Source of the DNA: Bacteroidota bacterium
GTDB taxonomy: Bacteria; Bacteroidota; Bacteroidia; Chitinophagales; Saprospiraceae
NCBI GenBank assembly: GCA_029567325.1
Contig: JAKQLF010000039.1
Span: forward strand, 1 to 33,194
Reading direction: 5' to 3'
DNA length: 33,194 bases
The notes beneath the pieces are model-generated. The model made no database searches. It saw only the letters and a list, made by a program, of their open reading frames with translations, and was not told the origin of the DNA. Shown here in pieces: positions 16,536-27,675 of this stretch (position 1 is the stretch's first letter; each line of letters begins with the position of its first letter). The position numbers and the translations under genes were made by a program.

Positions 16536-17408
16536 TTATTTGTACAAATTCGGATCAAAATCGACACTGTAAATGTGTTCGATCATTCCATCTGATCCTT
16601 TTTCTTGTCGTGTGAAATAGAGTTTATTCTTATTTACAAAGGGACAAAATTCTGCTACTTTTGAATTAATTGGTTGGCCCAGATTTTTGGGAGTTGACCA
16701 TATGCCTTTTTCATTAAATGAAATAAACAAATCTACCTCTCCAAAACCTGTGGAATCAGATGAAAAGTAAATGATATAAGATTCGTCGGGCGAAATAAAT
16801 GGGTTGGATTCTCTAAATTCTAAAGTGTTTACAGGATAACCTATATTGGTTGGACTTTGATAAGCATTGTTTATGTATTTAGAAAAATAGATATCTGAAT
16901 TTCCCTGTTTATTTTCATTTTCCTTCATAAAATAGAGGTTGCCATTGCTAGCAACTGAAGCATATGATTCTGATGAATCAGTATTTAAAACCATACCAAG
17001 ATGATAAGGTTCACCCCACTGATTGCCAATGCGTTTTACTGCCCAAATATCGAACCCATTGGCATCTGCCCCACCAGGTCTAGGTCTATTGGATTGAAAA
17101 TACACCACTTTTCCGTCAGGTGAAAAGATGGGGTCGATGTCTTTCCATTTTCCAGAATTTGAAAATGAAGCAATTTTTGGAGCTGACCATTTTCCTTTGA
17201 CCTTTGTGGCTTGCATGATGACCAACGTATCTCTCTTTCCACCAGATTTTACCCATAATGCAATTTCTTCGTTGGGAGTACAGGTAAATCCAAATTCTCC
17301 ATCAGTTGTAATACTTTTTGAATCAATCATTTGAGGGCTGGATTGAGCAAAAGTCAAAAAATGACAAAAACACGCGAAAATGATGACCTGGCCAACTTTC
17401 AAAATCAT
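16536..17408 (-). CDS. Secreted PD40/TolB-like beta-propeller protein
   Basis: A 290-residue protein with an N-terminal signal peptide (VIIFACFCHFLTFAQ, probable cleavage after AQS). Several PD40-type repeats follow: DPIFSPDGKVVYFQSNRP, then SYASVASNGNLYFMKEN, then NPFISPDESYIIYFSSD, then FCPFVNKNKLYFTRQ. Each has the [SP]DGxxxxF pattern of a propeller blade. Such proteins act in the periplasm or outside the cell, often as binding or scaffold modules. There is no OmpA domain, unlike many Bacteroidota relatives. It is monocistronic, and no catalytic site is apparent. Confidence 0.85.
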   Translation of the reverse strand: MILKVGQVIIFACFCHFLTFAQSSPQMIDSKSITTDGEFGFTCTPNEEIALWVKSGGKRDTLVIMQATKVKGKWSAPKIASFSNSGKWKDIDPIFSPDGKVVYFQSNRPRPGGADANGFDIWAVKRIGNQWGEPYHLGMVLNTDSSESYASVASNGNLYFMKENENKQGNSDIYFSKYINNAYQSPTNIGYPVNTLEFRESNPFISPDESYIIYFSSDSTGFGEVDLFISFNEKGIWSTPKNLGQPINSKVAEFCPFVNKNKLYFTRQEKGSDGMIEHIYSVDFDPNLYK

Positions 17409-17512
17409 GATATGGAAATTAAACTGAAAATAAATTCATCCTCCAATCAAACGATAAAAGTAGAATTCAATTATTTTAAAATCTTTCCATGTTTGAATTT
17501 TCTTCTGGCAAC

Positions 17513-18760
17513 TCAAGGGATAACGGAGATAGCTTTGGCTGCTTCCGCTCTTTTGTCCACCAAATTATTAATCACGATCATCAAAAATGCAGAAATGATC
17601 ATAGATGCAATTACCACCCAGCCAAGCATTGGGTAGTTTTCCAACATGCCATCAGCTCTTTGAGAAATAATCATTCCAGCGATTGTTGAAGCGATGCCTC
17701 CCGAAACTTGTGAAACTGACGAATTGATGCTCATAAAAGCACCCCTGTCTTTGAGGTCAGGAATAGCCGTTATCAAAGCCGACGCTGAAATCATTCTAGC
17801 ATTGATGCCGATGAATAAAACGACATTTAAAATCATGATGGCCCAAAGTGGAGTGATGCCCAAATTACAATAAATGCCTACCAAAATCATACTCAAAATA
17901 CTACCTGCAATAAATAGCTTTAACTTGCCTAGCTTATCTGCTACTTTTCCAAGGACTGGGCCGAAAATGATGGTAAAAACGCCCGTTACGCCATACAATA
18001 ACGGTAAATCATCCAATGAAATGCCCAGGTTATTGGTACTAAAAGCAGATCCAAAGGGCATCAACATAAAACCGCCAGTTGCTAGTAGGGTAGTCGACAG
18101 AAAAACTTTGACATAATCCGTATTGGTCACTGTGCTCCATAAATGTTTGATTGGATTTTGTCCGCTATTTGCCTCCAAGTGCGAGTTAATGGGCTTCATA
18201 TAAATAAAGATGATTAATCCTACGACTGAACCCACGATCACAATCATCCAAAAGGCAGCATGCCAACCAAACTCATTTGCCAGATATAAACCAATAGGTA
18301 GTCCCAATATTTGCGAGGCTGCAAAAGCCATTTGCGTAAAACCCATGACTCGCCCGCGCACTTCAAGTGCAAAAATGTCAGTAATGATTGCAAAACCTAT
18401 GGATCCGATGACGCCCCCAAAAATGCCAGTAAAAATTCTGGACAGCAATAAGAAATGATAATTGGTGGCGCTGGCACAAAAAGCAGTCCCAACGATAAAA
18501 CCGACATAGAAAAACATCAACAGTTTTTTTCTGTCAAATTTATCGGCAAATCCAGCGGCCAATATGCCTGAGATACCAGCACTAAATGCATAACCAGAAA
18601 CTACCCAACCAAACTGTTTAGTGGTTATGTCGAGCTCGGGTAGTAAAATGGCCCCGAGCGGAGACAACACCATAAAGTCCAGGATTACGGTAAACTGTAT
18701 GAAGGCAAGGATCGCGATCATAAAGATTTGATAATTGGAGAAAATTCTTTGTTTACTCAT
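17513..18760 (-). CDS. MFS efflux transporter
   Basis: A 415-residue major facilitator protein with about 12 membrane segments. It has the start FMIAILAFIQFTVILDFMVL and the motif GFADKFDRKKLL in the loop between segments 2 and 3 (the MFS motif A). The second half begins near residue 210 after the central loop around INSHLEANSGQNPIKH. Segment 1 carries an Asp in VILDFMV as in drug:H+ antiporters. It lies 30 bp downstream of a TetR gene in the same direction, so a drug or solute exporter controlled by that regulator is likely. The substrate is unknown. Confidence 0.92.
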   Translation of the reverse strand: MSKQRIFSNYQIFMIAILAFIQFTVILDFMVLSPLGAILLPELDITTKQFGWVVSGYAFSAGISGILAAGFADKFDRKKLLMFFYVGFIVGTAFCASATNYHFLLLSRIFTGIFGGVIGSIGFAIITDIFALEVRGRVMGFTQMAFAASQILGLPIGLYLANEFGWHAAFWMIVIVGSVVGLIIFIYMKPINSHLEANSGQNPIKHLWSTVTNTDYVKVFLSTTLLATGGFMLMPFGSAFSTNNLGISLDDLPLLYGVTGVFTIIFGPVLGKVADKLGKLKLFIAGSILSMILVGIYCNLGITPLWAIMILNVVLFIGINARMISASALITAIPDLKDRGAFMSINSSVSQVSGGIASTIAGMIISQRADGMLENYPMLGWVVIASMIISAFLMIVINNLVDKRAEAAKAISVIP

Positions 18761-18790
18761 AAGCTGTTGAGGTGATACTTTGTATCTTTT

Positions 18791-19381
18791 TTATTTTTTA
18801 ATTCCCTTAATGACTATGTCGAAAGCTGCTTTCATGTCTTGTTCAGATAATTGATAGGGTGCACCGCCCATACTTTTTCCAGCGATGTGAAATTTGATCA
18901 AATTGTACAATGGCGCAAAAGCGACTGACCAGAATACTTCTGGTTTCATTCGAACAGTTTCTCCATTTTTGACGGCATTTTTCATAAAGCCTCCCATTTC
19001 CTGGCTAAACTTTGCCGTGATGTTTTCTGCAAGTTTGTCTTTGTAAGGAGTGAGTTTCAACTGTTCGTAAAATTGTGTCTCCAGGTAATGATTGAGGTGG
19101 AAATTTGCTCGGTTGGTCCACTGCAGCCAAAGCCCGGTTTTGAGATCCATTTCTTGATGAAAACCCTCAAAAGTAGCTTTCACCATTCGCTCTCCAACCT
19201 CTTCGCCTATTTTGAGAATAAGGTCTTCTTTATCTTTGTAATAGATGTAGAGGGTTGCTGGAGAAACACCGGCAGCTTTGGCAAGTTTTTGCATGCTAAA
19301 GCCATCAAAACCCAACTTAACTAAAAGCTCCAAGGCCTTTTGCCGTACAATTTCTTCCTTTTTTTCGTCTCTTATTCGCAT
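18791..19381 (-). CDS. TetR family transcriptional regulator
   Basis: A 196-residue regulator with the TetR DNA-binding domain at the N-terminus: the helix-turn-helix spans about residues 28-48 (SMQKLAKAAGVSPATLYIYY, followed by KDKEDLI). The C-terminal ligand domain is divergent. The gene precedes the MFS transporter by 30 bp, so the pair is an operon and the regulator probably represses both. A palindrome at 19396-19411 next to the -7 element is the probable operator. The start codon lies only about 8 bp after the -7 element, so the mRNA may be nearly leaderless. Confidence 0.93.
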   Translation of the reverse strand: MRIRDEKKEEIVRQKALELLVKLGFDGFSMQKLAKAAGVSPATLYIYYKDKEDLILKIGEEVGERMVKATFEGFHQEMDLKTGLWLQWTNRANFHLNHYLETQFYEQLKLTPYKDKLAENITAKFSQEMGGFMKNAVKNGETVRMKPEVFWSVAFAPLYNLIKFHIAGKSMGGAPYQLSEQDMKAAFDIVIKGIKK

Positions 19382-19388
19382 GATGAAT

Positions 19389-19411
19389 CAAATATAAATG
19401 AATAATCATTT
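19389..19411 (-). promoter_or_regulatory. TetR-MFS promoter and probable TetR operator
   Basis: A perfect minus-strand -7 element TATATTTG occupies 19389-19396. Directly upstream is the palindrome AAATGA-ATAA-TCATTT at 19396-19411, so a bound repressor would lie between -7 and -33. No clear TTTG is seen at -33, as is common for repressed promoters. Confidence 0.5.
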
Positions 19412-19504
19412 ACTTATGAATACTTATCAATTTTTTATTTTAATTTCTATTCAAAATGATCATAATTAACGGGTACAGTAAGATTAATAAATAAGAGATG
19501 TAAA

Positions 19505-20500
19505 TTAAAGTGCGGGAATATTGTAAATATCCGCATACCTTTTTATGATCATATTTACGAATCTTTTCAGGTAGTTTTCATTCAAAAAAGCATTGGACCA
19601 ATTTTCAAATCGTTGACATTGAGTGCCCAAATAGAAAAAGTACAAACTCAAACCAAGAATCGGAAATAATCTTTTTTCTTCCATACTGAGGGCATTCATA
19701 GATTCATAACCTTTGAGAAATTGCTCAATTTTTGGTTGATATTTCGCAGCTTCATACTTTTCAAGATTGTGCAATTGCATGATGTAATAAGCCACATCAA
19801 GACTTAGCCAGCCATTCCCGCAAAAATCAAAATCAAAAATGGTAATGTTACCATCTTCATCAATATTGAGATTGTCAAACCAAATATCTAAATGGACAAT
19901 ACCTGTTTGCATATTATTTATATTTGCCCCATTCAATTGATCAAGGATAAATTTTTGTAGGTTTTTTAAATATTGCATTTCTGTGGAATCAGCAGCAAGA
20001 AAATGACTGATTTGCGCAAGTGACTCGACCACCAATACTTCCAGGGAATAATTAATTCGATCAATTTTTTGATTCTTTGAAATTTGATGAATTCGACCAA
20101 CAGTACGTCCTATTTCATAGTGAATTTCACCCGCAACTTCATGTAATTTATTACCCGGAGCATAAGAAAACATTACACCATATCTCAAACCTTCAGGAGC
20201 GTTGAGGATTTGTAAATAAACCTTTTGTGCATCCGTAATAGGGTATGAAATTGAAATGTCTGCTTGTTTAAGCTGGATTAAAAAATTAATTTCTGCTTCG
20301 ATTTCTGTAGGATTTCTCCAATTCAAACTATAAACCCTAAATACAAACCGATTTTGACCAGCCGTAACCAAATAAGTATCATTGATGCCTGACTTTATCA
20401 ATTTGCAGTGAACATCTGCCCCTAAGGTGTATTTATTTTGTATGAATTCAGCAAGATGAGATGTTGATAAAATGGAATGTGTTACGGGGAAAAATCTCAT
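19505..20500 (-). CDS. Aminoglycoside-phosphotransferase-like kinase
   Basis: A 331-residue protein of the APH/homoserine-kinase-II/SrkA fold. The catalytic motif is HLDIWFDNL (His203, Asp205, Asn210), followed by the metal site IFDFDFC (Asp223, Asp225). The N-lobe has SGINDTYLVTAGQNRFVFRV with the nucleotide-binding loop and FVFRV strand. Family members phosphorylate small molecules or proteins; the substrate is not clear here. The gene starts 27 bp after a methyltransferase gene in the same direction, so the two may modify one compound. Confidence 0.85.
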   Translation of the reverse strand: MRFFPVTHSILSTSHLAEFIQNKYTLGADVHCKLIKSGINDTYLVTAGQNRFVFRVYSLNWRNPTEIEAEINFLIQLKQADISISYPITDAQKVYLQILNAPEGLRYGVMFSYAPGNKLHEVAGEIHYEIGRTVGRIHQISKNQKIDRINYSLEVLVVESLAQISHFLAADSTEMQYLKNLQKFILDQLNGANINNMQTGIVHLDIWFDNLNIDEDGNITIFDFDFCGNGWLSLDVAYYIMQLHNLEKYEAAKYQPKIEQFLKGYESMNALSMEEKRLFPILGLSLYFFYLGTQCQRFENWSNAFLNENYLKRFVNMIIKRYADIYNIPAL

Positions 20501-20527
20501 TATTAAATTGTTTGGGTTAAATTCAAA

Positions 20528-21355
20528 TTACAACTTTTCACCTGCTATATAGGCCATTGGAACTGTGAGATTCAGACCTCCATTTTGTTTCGCGTATTGA
20601 GTTAAATTAGATTCAAATTTGGCAAATATCATTTGTAATTCTGCCTTTGGAAAAAGGGAAATCCATCCAGTGAGCCAACCTAATTGGATGAAATGATGAT
20701 TCAGAAAGGCGCTGCCATCTAGAAATTTCATGGTAAAAGAATCTTCCACCGCTTTAGTAATTTGAAAACCATTGTTTGTAAATAATTGATAAACACCAGC
20801 TAAATTCCGACGATGCGCTTCTTCGTTTTCAATCATTTTAAAGTATGATTCATTGCCTATTTGATGCAATGTCTGATACCATATTTCATAGAGCTCTTTC
20901 CAGTGGCCATGCAAATTGGTTGTTATGACGAGTTTACCAGAAGTTTTAAGGACCCGGTGACATTCTTTATAAACCAGATCGGGATCATCAAAGTTATTGA
21001 TTCCCAAATTTGAAACAATGAGGTCCAGGGATTGATCTTCAAAAGGTAAATTTTCAGCGCTACTTTCAATCAAAGTGGTATTGGAAATGCCATAGTTTTT
21101 TATTTTTTCTTGTGCCCGAAGATTAGCATTTTTCCAAGGGTCAAGTCCAAATAATTTACAGGAATTCCCAACCCTTTCTGCCAATTCGAAAAGCGGAAAT
21201 CCCGTGCCGCTGCCAATATCTAAAATGGTTTGATTTGCTTTCAACTCAAGATGTTTCAAAAGTAAAAGCCCGAAGGAAGCACTCCAAAGAGGAACTTCAT
21301 CATAAGTATTTACAAAATCCTCAGAGTCAACAAATTGATAATCCAGATAGTCCAT
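20528..21355 (-). CDS. Class I SAM-dependent methyltransferase
   Basis: A 275-residue methyltransferase. Motif I is LDIGSGTG at 45-52, the acidic ribose contact is in FGLDPW near 72, and the adenine-contact segment is SSAENLPFEDQSLDLIVSNL near 98-117. This is followed by LKTSGKLVITTNLHG. These motifs fit the UbiE/COQ5-like Methyltransf_11 group. The substrate is not predictable. It is the first gene of a likely two-gene operon with the APH-like kinase. The region upstream is a repeat block with no promoter I could recognise. Confidence 0.88.
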   Translation of the reverse strand: MDYLDYQFVDSEDFVNTYDEVPLWSASFGLLLLKHLELKANQTILDIGSGTGFPLFELAERVGNSCKLFGLDPWKNANLRAQEKIKNYGISNTTLIESSAENLPFEDQSLDLIVSNLGINNFDDPDLVYKECHRVLKTSGKLVITTNLHGHWKELYEIWYQTLHQIGNESYFKMIENEEAHRRNLAGVYQLFTNNGFQITKAVEDSFTMKFLDGSAFLNHHFIQLGWLTGWISLFPKAELQMIFAKFESNLTQYAKQNGGLNLTVPMAYIAGEKL

Positions 21356-21408
21356 TTACCGATATAAATTTTGCTAAAGGTAACATTTTGGTGTTTAATT
21401 TTTCCGCA

Positions 21409-22015
21409 GATGAACACGGTGTGAAAAACCTCCAGCAGATTCCTCAGATGAACGCAGAAAAATAAATCAGGGAAAATCAGCGAGGTCAGCGGGAAAAAAT
21501 AATCTTGAGTTTCTGCAGAAGGACGCAGAATGAAAAATCTCCCGCAGATTCCGCAGATGAACTCAGAACAAAAAAATTAGCGAAAATCAGTGAGATCAGC
21601 GGAAAAAATAATCTTGAGTTTCTGCAGCAGGACACAGAATGAAAAATCTCCCGCAGATTCCTCAGATGAACGCAGAAAAAAAATCAGCGAAAATCAGCGA
21701 GGTCAGCGGAAAAAAATATTCTTGAGTTTCTGCAGAAGGACACAGAATGAAAAATCTCCCGCAGAGTCCGCAGATGATCGCAGAACAAATAAATCAGCGA
21801 AAATCAGCGAGATCAGCGGGAAAAATCTTGTGCAAATTCCGCAGATGATCGCAGAACAAATAAATCAGCGAAAATCAGCGAGATCAGCGGGAAAAATATT
21901 CTTGAGTTTCTTCAGAAGGACACAGAATGAAAAATCTCCTGCAGAGTCCGCAGATGATACCAGAACAAAAAAATCAGCGAGGTCAGCAGGAAAAAATAAT
22001 CTTGAGATTCCGTAG
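21409..22015. repeat. Degenerate tandem repeat block, about 109-bp period
   Basis: Five copies of a unit that contains CTTGAGTTTCTGCAG, CCCGCAGATTCCGCAGATGA and AAAATCAGCGAGGTCAGCGG. CTTGAG recurs at 21504, 21613, 21721, 21901 and 22001, i.e. at 109, 108, 180 and 100 bp. Within units AATCAGCG is itself repeated. Long ORFs seen here only reflect the repetition. It fills the gap between the methyltransferase start and the DJ-1 gene terminator. Confidence 0.9.
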
Positions 22016-22042
22016 ATTATTATCACTTTGTAATAGTGGTTG

Positions 22043-22084
22043 TTAATAAAAAAAAGAAGCACTAAACTTATGCTTCGTGCTTCT
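22043..22084 (-). terminator. Rho-independent terminator of the DJ-1/PfpI gene
   Basis: On the minus strand the stem AGAAGCAC / GTGCTTCT (22077-22084 with 22055-22062, loop of 14) is followed by a run of eight or more T. It lies 31 bp after the stop codon of the gene at 22115. Confidence 0.8.
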
Positions 22085-22114
22085 CCAATTAGCAATGCTT
22101 TAACAATTGTATTT

Positions 22115-22795
22115 TTAATTCAGCTGATGCAAAAGTAGGGTTGCAACCATTTCGGAAGAAGCCGGATTTTGACCGGTGATGAGCAAACCATCCTGTACAG
22201 TATACTCTTCCCAATCGCCTCCTTTGGAATAAATACCTCCATTGGATTTCAACATGGATTCCACTAAAAATGGAACTACGTCTGTGAGCCCCGAGGCTTG
22301 CTCTTCACTGTTTGTGAAACCAGTTACTTTTTTACCTTCAACCAAAGGAGAGCCATCTTTCTTTTTGGTATGTTTGAATATGGCGGGTGCGTGGCAAACT
22401 GCACTCACAGGTTTGTTGTGATTGTAGAAGTCTTCGATGAGGGCAATAGAATCTTTATTTTCTGCCAAATCCCACAAAGGTCCATGTCCTCCAGGATAAA
22501 AAACGGCGTCAAAGTCATCTTGGCTGATGCTAGTCAATTTTACTGAATGTGCTAATTTTGATTTTGTTTCATCATCCTTATTGAAGCGTTTAGTTGCATC
22601 GGTTTGTGCATCATCAGCTTTGCTTTTAGGATCAATTGGTGGTTGGCCGCCTTTTGGAGAAGCAATGGTAACTTCAACACCATTATCCAATAAAGTATAA
22701 TAAGGTGCTGCAAATTCTTCTATCCAGAAACCAGTTTTTTGGCCAGTATCTCCCAAGTCCTCGTGGCTGGTCAATACGAATAATACTTTTTTCAT
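22115..22795 (-). CDS. DJ-1/PfpI family protein (Hsp31-like)
   Basis: A 226-residue protein of the DJ-1/PfpI superfamily. The nucleophile elbow is AVCHAPA with Cys134 and His135, and the acidic residue is in GFWIEEFAAP (Glu26 or Glu27). PGGHGPLWDL at 101-110 is the oxyanion region typical of the class I glutamine amidotransferase-like Hsp31 subgroup. Members act as glyoxalase III, deglycase or stress chaperone; the glyoxalase role is the most likely, by inference. It is monocistronic with its own terminator, and is divergent from the Nudix-like regulator gene. Confidence 0.9.
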   Translation of the reverse strand: MKKVLFVLTSHEDLGDTGQKTGFWIEEFAAPYYTLLDNGVEVTIASPKGGQPPIDPKSKADDAQTDATKRFNKDDETKSKLAHSVKLTSISQDDFDAVFYPGGHGPLWDLAENKDSIALIEDFYNHNKPVSAVCHAPAIFKHTKKKDGSPLVEGKKVTGFTNSEEQASGLTDVVPFLVESMLKSNGGIYSKGGDWEEYTVQDGLLITGQNPASSEMVATLLLHQLN

Positions 22796-23084
22796 TTTTT
22801 AAATTTTATGATGATGGACGAATCCAGAGTTTACAATCAAACATTCATATGATTGTGGAATACCGCAAAAACATTATTTATGAAGCTTTTGGTTTGGTAT
22901 TTAACCATTTAATAATTTTTGAAACGGTCTGTCAAAGCTTAATGTTCAACTACACATCCAAAACAGTTGGGGATGTACTTTTTGATACTTTTGGAAGAAA
23001 TTGCGTATAAAAAAAACTATTGTCTCACTTTGTTACATTAATATTTTGAAATGATGAATAATAATCTTTCTTTCGTTCTAAATT

Positions 23085-23840
23085 TTGAATTTGTTAAAGC
23101 AGCCACCATCAAATGAGGAATATTTGCCTCACCTTGCTTTTGATTCTGTAATTTTTGGATTCAATGGCACACAGCTCAAAATATTGGTATTGGAATACCA
23201 TAATACGGGGCTATTCGCATTGCCTGGTGGCTTTGTTAGAAGATATGAAGATGTGGATGCGGCGGCAAAAAGGGGATTGTGGGAAAGAACTGGACTAGAC
23301 AATATCTATCTGGAGCAATTTTACACTTTTGGTAATTTCAGCAGGTCAAGACCAGACATCATGCGTACAATTTTGGAAGCAAATGGTTTTGAAATTCCTG
23401 AAGATTACTGGATACTCGATCGGTTTATTTCTATTGCCTATTATGCACTCATCAATTATGATGAGGTAGTGCCCAAACCAGATGAACTCTCTGACAATAT
23501 CAATTGGTATCCCATCGATAACCTACCAAAATTGATGATGGATCACCAATTAATTGTAGAGAAAGCTTTGTTGATATTGCGAGAAAATTTGGACAAAAAG
23601 TTGGTTGGTATGAATTTATTACCTCCCAAATTTACCATGCAAGTTTTGCAAAAAGTTTACGAAGCAATCCTTGGCGAAAAGCTCCGCCGCACCACTTTTC
23701 AACGTAAAATGCTGACCCTGGATCTCCTTGTAAGACATGAAAAACTCTTCAGTGGCGGTGCACACAAAGCCCCTTACCTTTACAGTTTTAAACACGAATT
23801 GACAGAGCAACTTTCCCAAGAAGCCGTGCTATCAAATTAA
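23085..23840 (+). CDS. Nudix-like transcriptional regulator (NrtR/AraR type)
   Basis: A 251-residue protein with an N-terminal Nudix domain and a C-terminal winged helix (KFTMQVLQKVYEAILGEKLR, then RRTTFQRKML). The Nudix box is degenerate: it fits Gx5Ex7R at Gly49, Glu55 and Arg63, but the next Glu is Gly64 and the second metal Glu is Arg68. It is therefore probably a sensor and not a hydrolase. Relatives regulate sugar catabolism or NAD genes. There is no in-frame ATG at the start: it would begin at TTG 23085. An ATG at 23051 is in another frame, so a one-base indel or a TTG start are both possible. A TAnnTTTG element (TACTTTTG) lies at 22986-22993. Confidence 0.85.
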   Translation: MNLLKQPPSNEEYLPHLAFDSVIFGFNGTQLKILVLEYHNTGLFALPGGFVRRYEDVDAAAKRGLWERTGLDNIYLEQFYTFGNFSRSRPDIMRTILEANGFEIPEDYWILDRFISIAYYALINYDEVVPKPDELSDNINWYPIDNLPKLMMDHQLIVEKALLILRENLDKKLVGMNLLPPKFTMQVLQKVYEAILGEKLRRTTFQRKMLTLDLLVRHEKLFSGGAHKAPYLYSFKHELTEQLSQEAVLSN

Positions 23841-23883
23841 ATTTTATAAATTCACATTAATAAAAAAATTCAAATCAATAAAT

Positions 23884-24750
23884 ATGAAAATGAGAATATT
23901 TAAATCGGTCGTTGTCCTATTGGTCATGATCTTTGCGCTTCAATTACAAGCACAAAAGAAATTTGGTGGTTTAGCCCTTTACACAGTGAGAAATGACATG
24001 ACTACTGATGCCAAAACTACGCTCAAAGCAGTCGCCGATGCGGGTTATAAAAACATTGAGGCTGCTGGATATGCCGATGGAAAATTTTATAAAATGACGC
24101 CACTCGAATTCAAAACTTATGTAAAATCTTTGGGATTAAAGCCAATCAGTACCCACCAGAGTTCTGTGACTTTGGAAAATGCCGAGCAAATGATGAAGGA
24201 TGTCAAAGCAGCTGGTTTTGAATATTTTGTCGTGCCTGTTCCTCCCATGGGATTGTTTAAATTTGATCAGGCAACGAGGTCTATGAACATGTCTGGCGGT
24301 GCTGCAAACCTTGCTAAGATCTTGGATGAACTTGGTGTGAAAGCAAACAAAGCTGGTCTCAAACTTTTGTACCACAATCATGATTTTGAATTCAAAAAGG
24401 ATGCTGATGGCGTTGTTCCTATTGAATATTTGCTCGAAAACTGCAATCCAAAATATGTGAATTTTCAAATGGATTTGTATTGGGTTGTCAAAGCTGGCGC
24501 AGATCCTGTTGCTTACTTCAAAAAATACCCTGGTCGTTTCAAAATCTGGCACGTAAAGGATATGGACAGTCAAGGTAGATTTGCACCAGTAGGCACTGGG
24601 ACTATTGATTTTGCTAGAATCAGAGCAAATAAAAAATTGGCTGGTATGAAGTATTATTTAGTTGAACAGGATATGACTTTTGATAATCAAACTGCTTTGG
24701 AGGCCATCAAAATCAGTCATGAGGGGCTGAAGAAATTTGGTTTTGAATAG
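23884..24750 (+). CDS. Exported sugar phosphate isomerase/epimerase-like TIM barrel
   Basis: A 288-residue protein of the xylose-isomerase-like TIM-barrel superfamily with a signal peptide (VVVLLVMIFALQLQAQ, cleavage near residue 24). Barrel motifs are GGLALYTVRNDM, IEAAGYADG, LLYHNHDFEF (Glu ligand), FQMDLYWV (Asp ligand), FKIWHVKDM (His ligand) and YYLVEQDM (Glu ligand), so the metal site appears complete. It probably acts on a sugar or inositol-like compound in the periplasm. It follows the Nudix-like regulator by 43 bp in the same direction, suggesting co-transcription and regulation. Confidence 0.88.
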   Translation: MKMRIFKSVVVLLVMIFALQLQAQKKFGGLALYTVRNDMTTDAKTTLKAVADAGYKNIEAAGYADGKFYKMTPLEFKTYVKSLGLKPISTHQSSVTLENAEQMMKDVKAAGFEYFVVPVPPMGLFKFDQATRSMNMSGGAANLAKILDELGVKANKAGLKLLYHNHDFEFKKDADGVVPIEYLLENCNPKYVNFQMDLYWVVKAGADPVAYFKKYPGRFKIWHVKDMDSQGRFAPVGTGTIDFARIRANKKLAGMKYYLVEQDMTFDNQTALEAIKISHEGLKKFGFE

Positions 24751-24753
24751 TCT

Positions 24754-24880
24754 AGTAAATAGTAAATAGTAAATAGTGAATGGTGAATGGTGTGGGGTGA
24801 AATGTGAGATGTAAAATGTGAAATGCGATATTCCAGTTGGAACGACTCGAAGGGGAAGGCCTGCGTGCCTTCCCGACCAA
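24754..24880. repeat. Compound repeat, copy 1: heptamers plus hairpin
   Basis: AGTAAAT x3, AGTGAAT, GGTGAAT and GGTGTGG follow in 7-bp register from 24754, then AAATGTG/AGATGTA-type heptamers. A hairpin GGGAAGGC-CTGCGT-GCCTTCCC follows at 24853-24874. There is no T-run after the hairpin, so it is not a standard terminator. A second copy begins at 25052. Confidence 0.85.
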
Positions 24881-24960
24881 AAAATATTTTGTGAGGTGTG
24901 ATTGTTAATGATGTGAAATCTGAGGCCTAAGTTGTGAAATGTTTGAGACCATGCTAGTTG

Positions 24961-24980
24961 AGCCAAGGCACCCCTTGGCT
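24961..24980. repeat. Small palindrome between the two compound repeats
   Basis: AGCCAAGG, then CACC, then CCTTGGCT form an 8-bp stem with a 4-nt loop. No T-run follows. Otherwise the stretch 24881-25051 holds no gene that I can see. Confidence 0.6.
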
Positions 24981-25051
24981 TCTCAGGTCAAATGTGTGAT
25001 GGAACCACATGTAAAGAAAGGACTTGCCCCTTTCTATTGTGCACGAATGAA

Positions 25052-25180
25052 AGTAAATAATAAATAGTGAATAGTGAATGGTGAATGGTGTGGTCAAATG
25101 TGAGATGTCAAATGTGAGATGTGAAATGCGAAATCCAGTTGGAACAACTGGTAGGGGAATACACGCGTGCCTCCCCGAAC
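25052..25180. repeat. Compound repeat, copy 2: 12 heptamers in register
   Basis: From 25052 to 25135 twelve successive 7-bp units keep register: AGTAAAT, AATAAAT, AGTGAAT x2, GGTGAAT, GGTGTGG, TCAAATG, TGAGATG, TCAAATG, TGAGATG, TGAAATG, CGAAATC. Then comes CCAGTTGGAACAACT and a decayed GGGGAA...CTCCCC hairpin, as in copy 1. Confidence 0.85.
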
Positions 25181-25231
25181 TTTCAAGACTCGAATAATTT
25201 ATTTTCTCGTCAAAACAACTTTTGCAATTTT

Positions 25232-27645
<2,414 letters not shown>

Positions 27646-27675
27646 GAAATTGACTTTTTAAAAGTCTTGTAATCA

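Noticed and set aside
21590-22015. 141-codon plus-strand ORF with repeated SPADS-like words
   Set aside because: Entirely within the degenerate tandem repeat; its open frame follows from the repeat composition.
22849-23010. 53-codon plus-strand ORF between DJ-1 and the Nudix-like gene
   Set aside because: No start signal, no recognisable fold, and it occupies the likely promoter region of the next gene.
24853-24874. Hairpin after the TIM-barrel gene as a terminator
   Set aside because: Good stem but no T-run follows, and it is part of a duplicated repeat.
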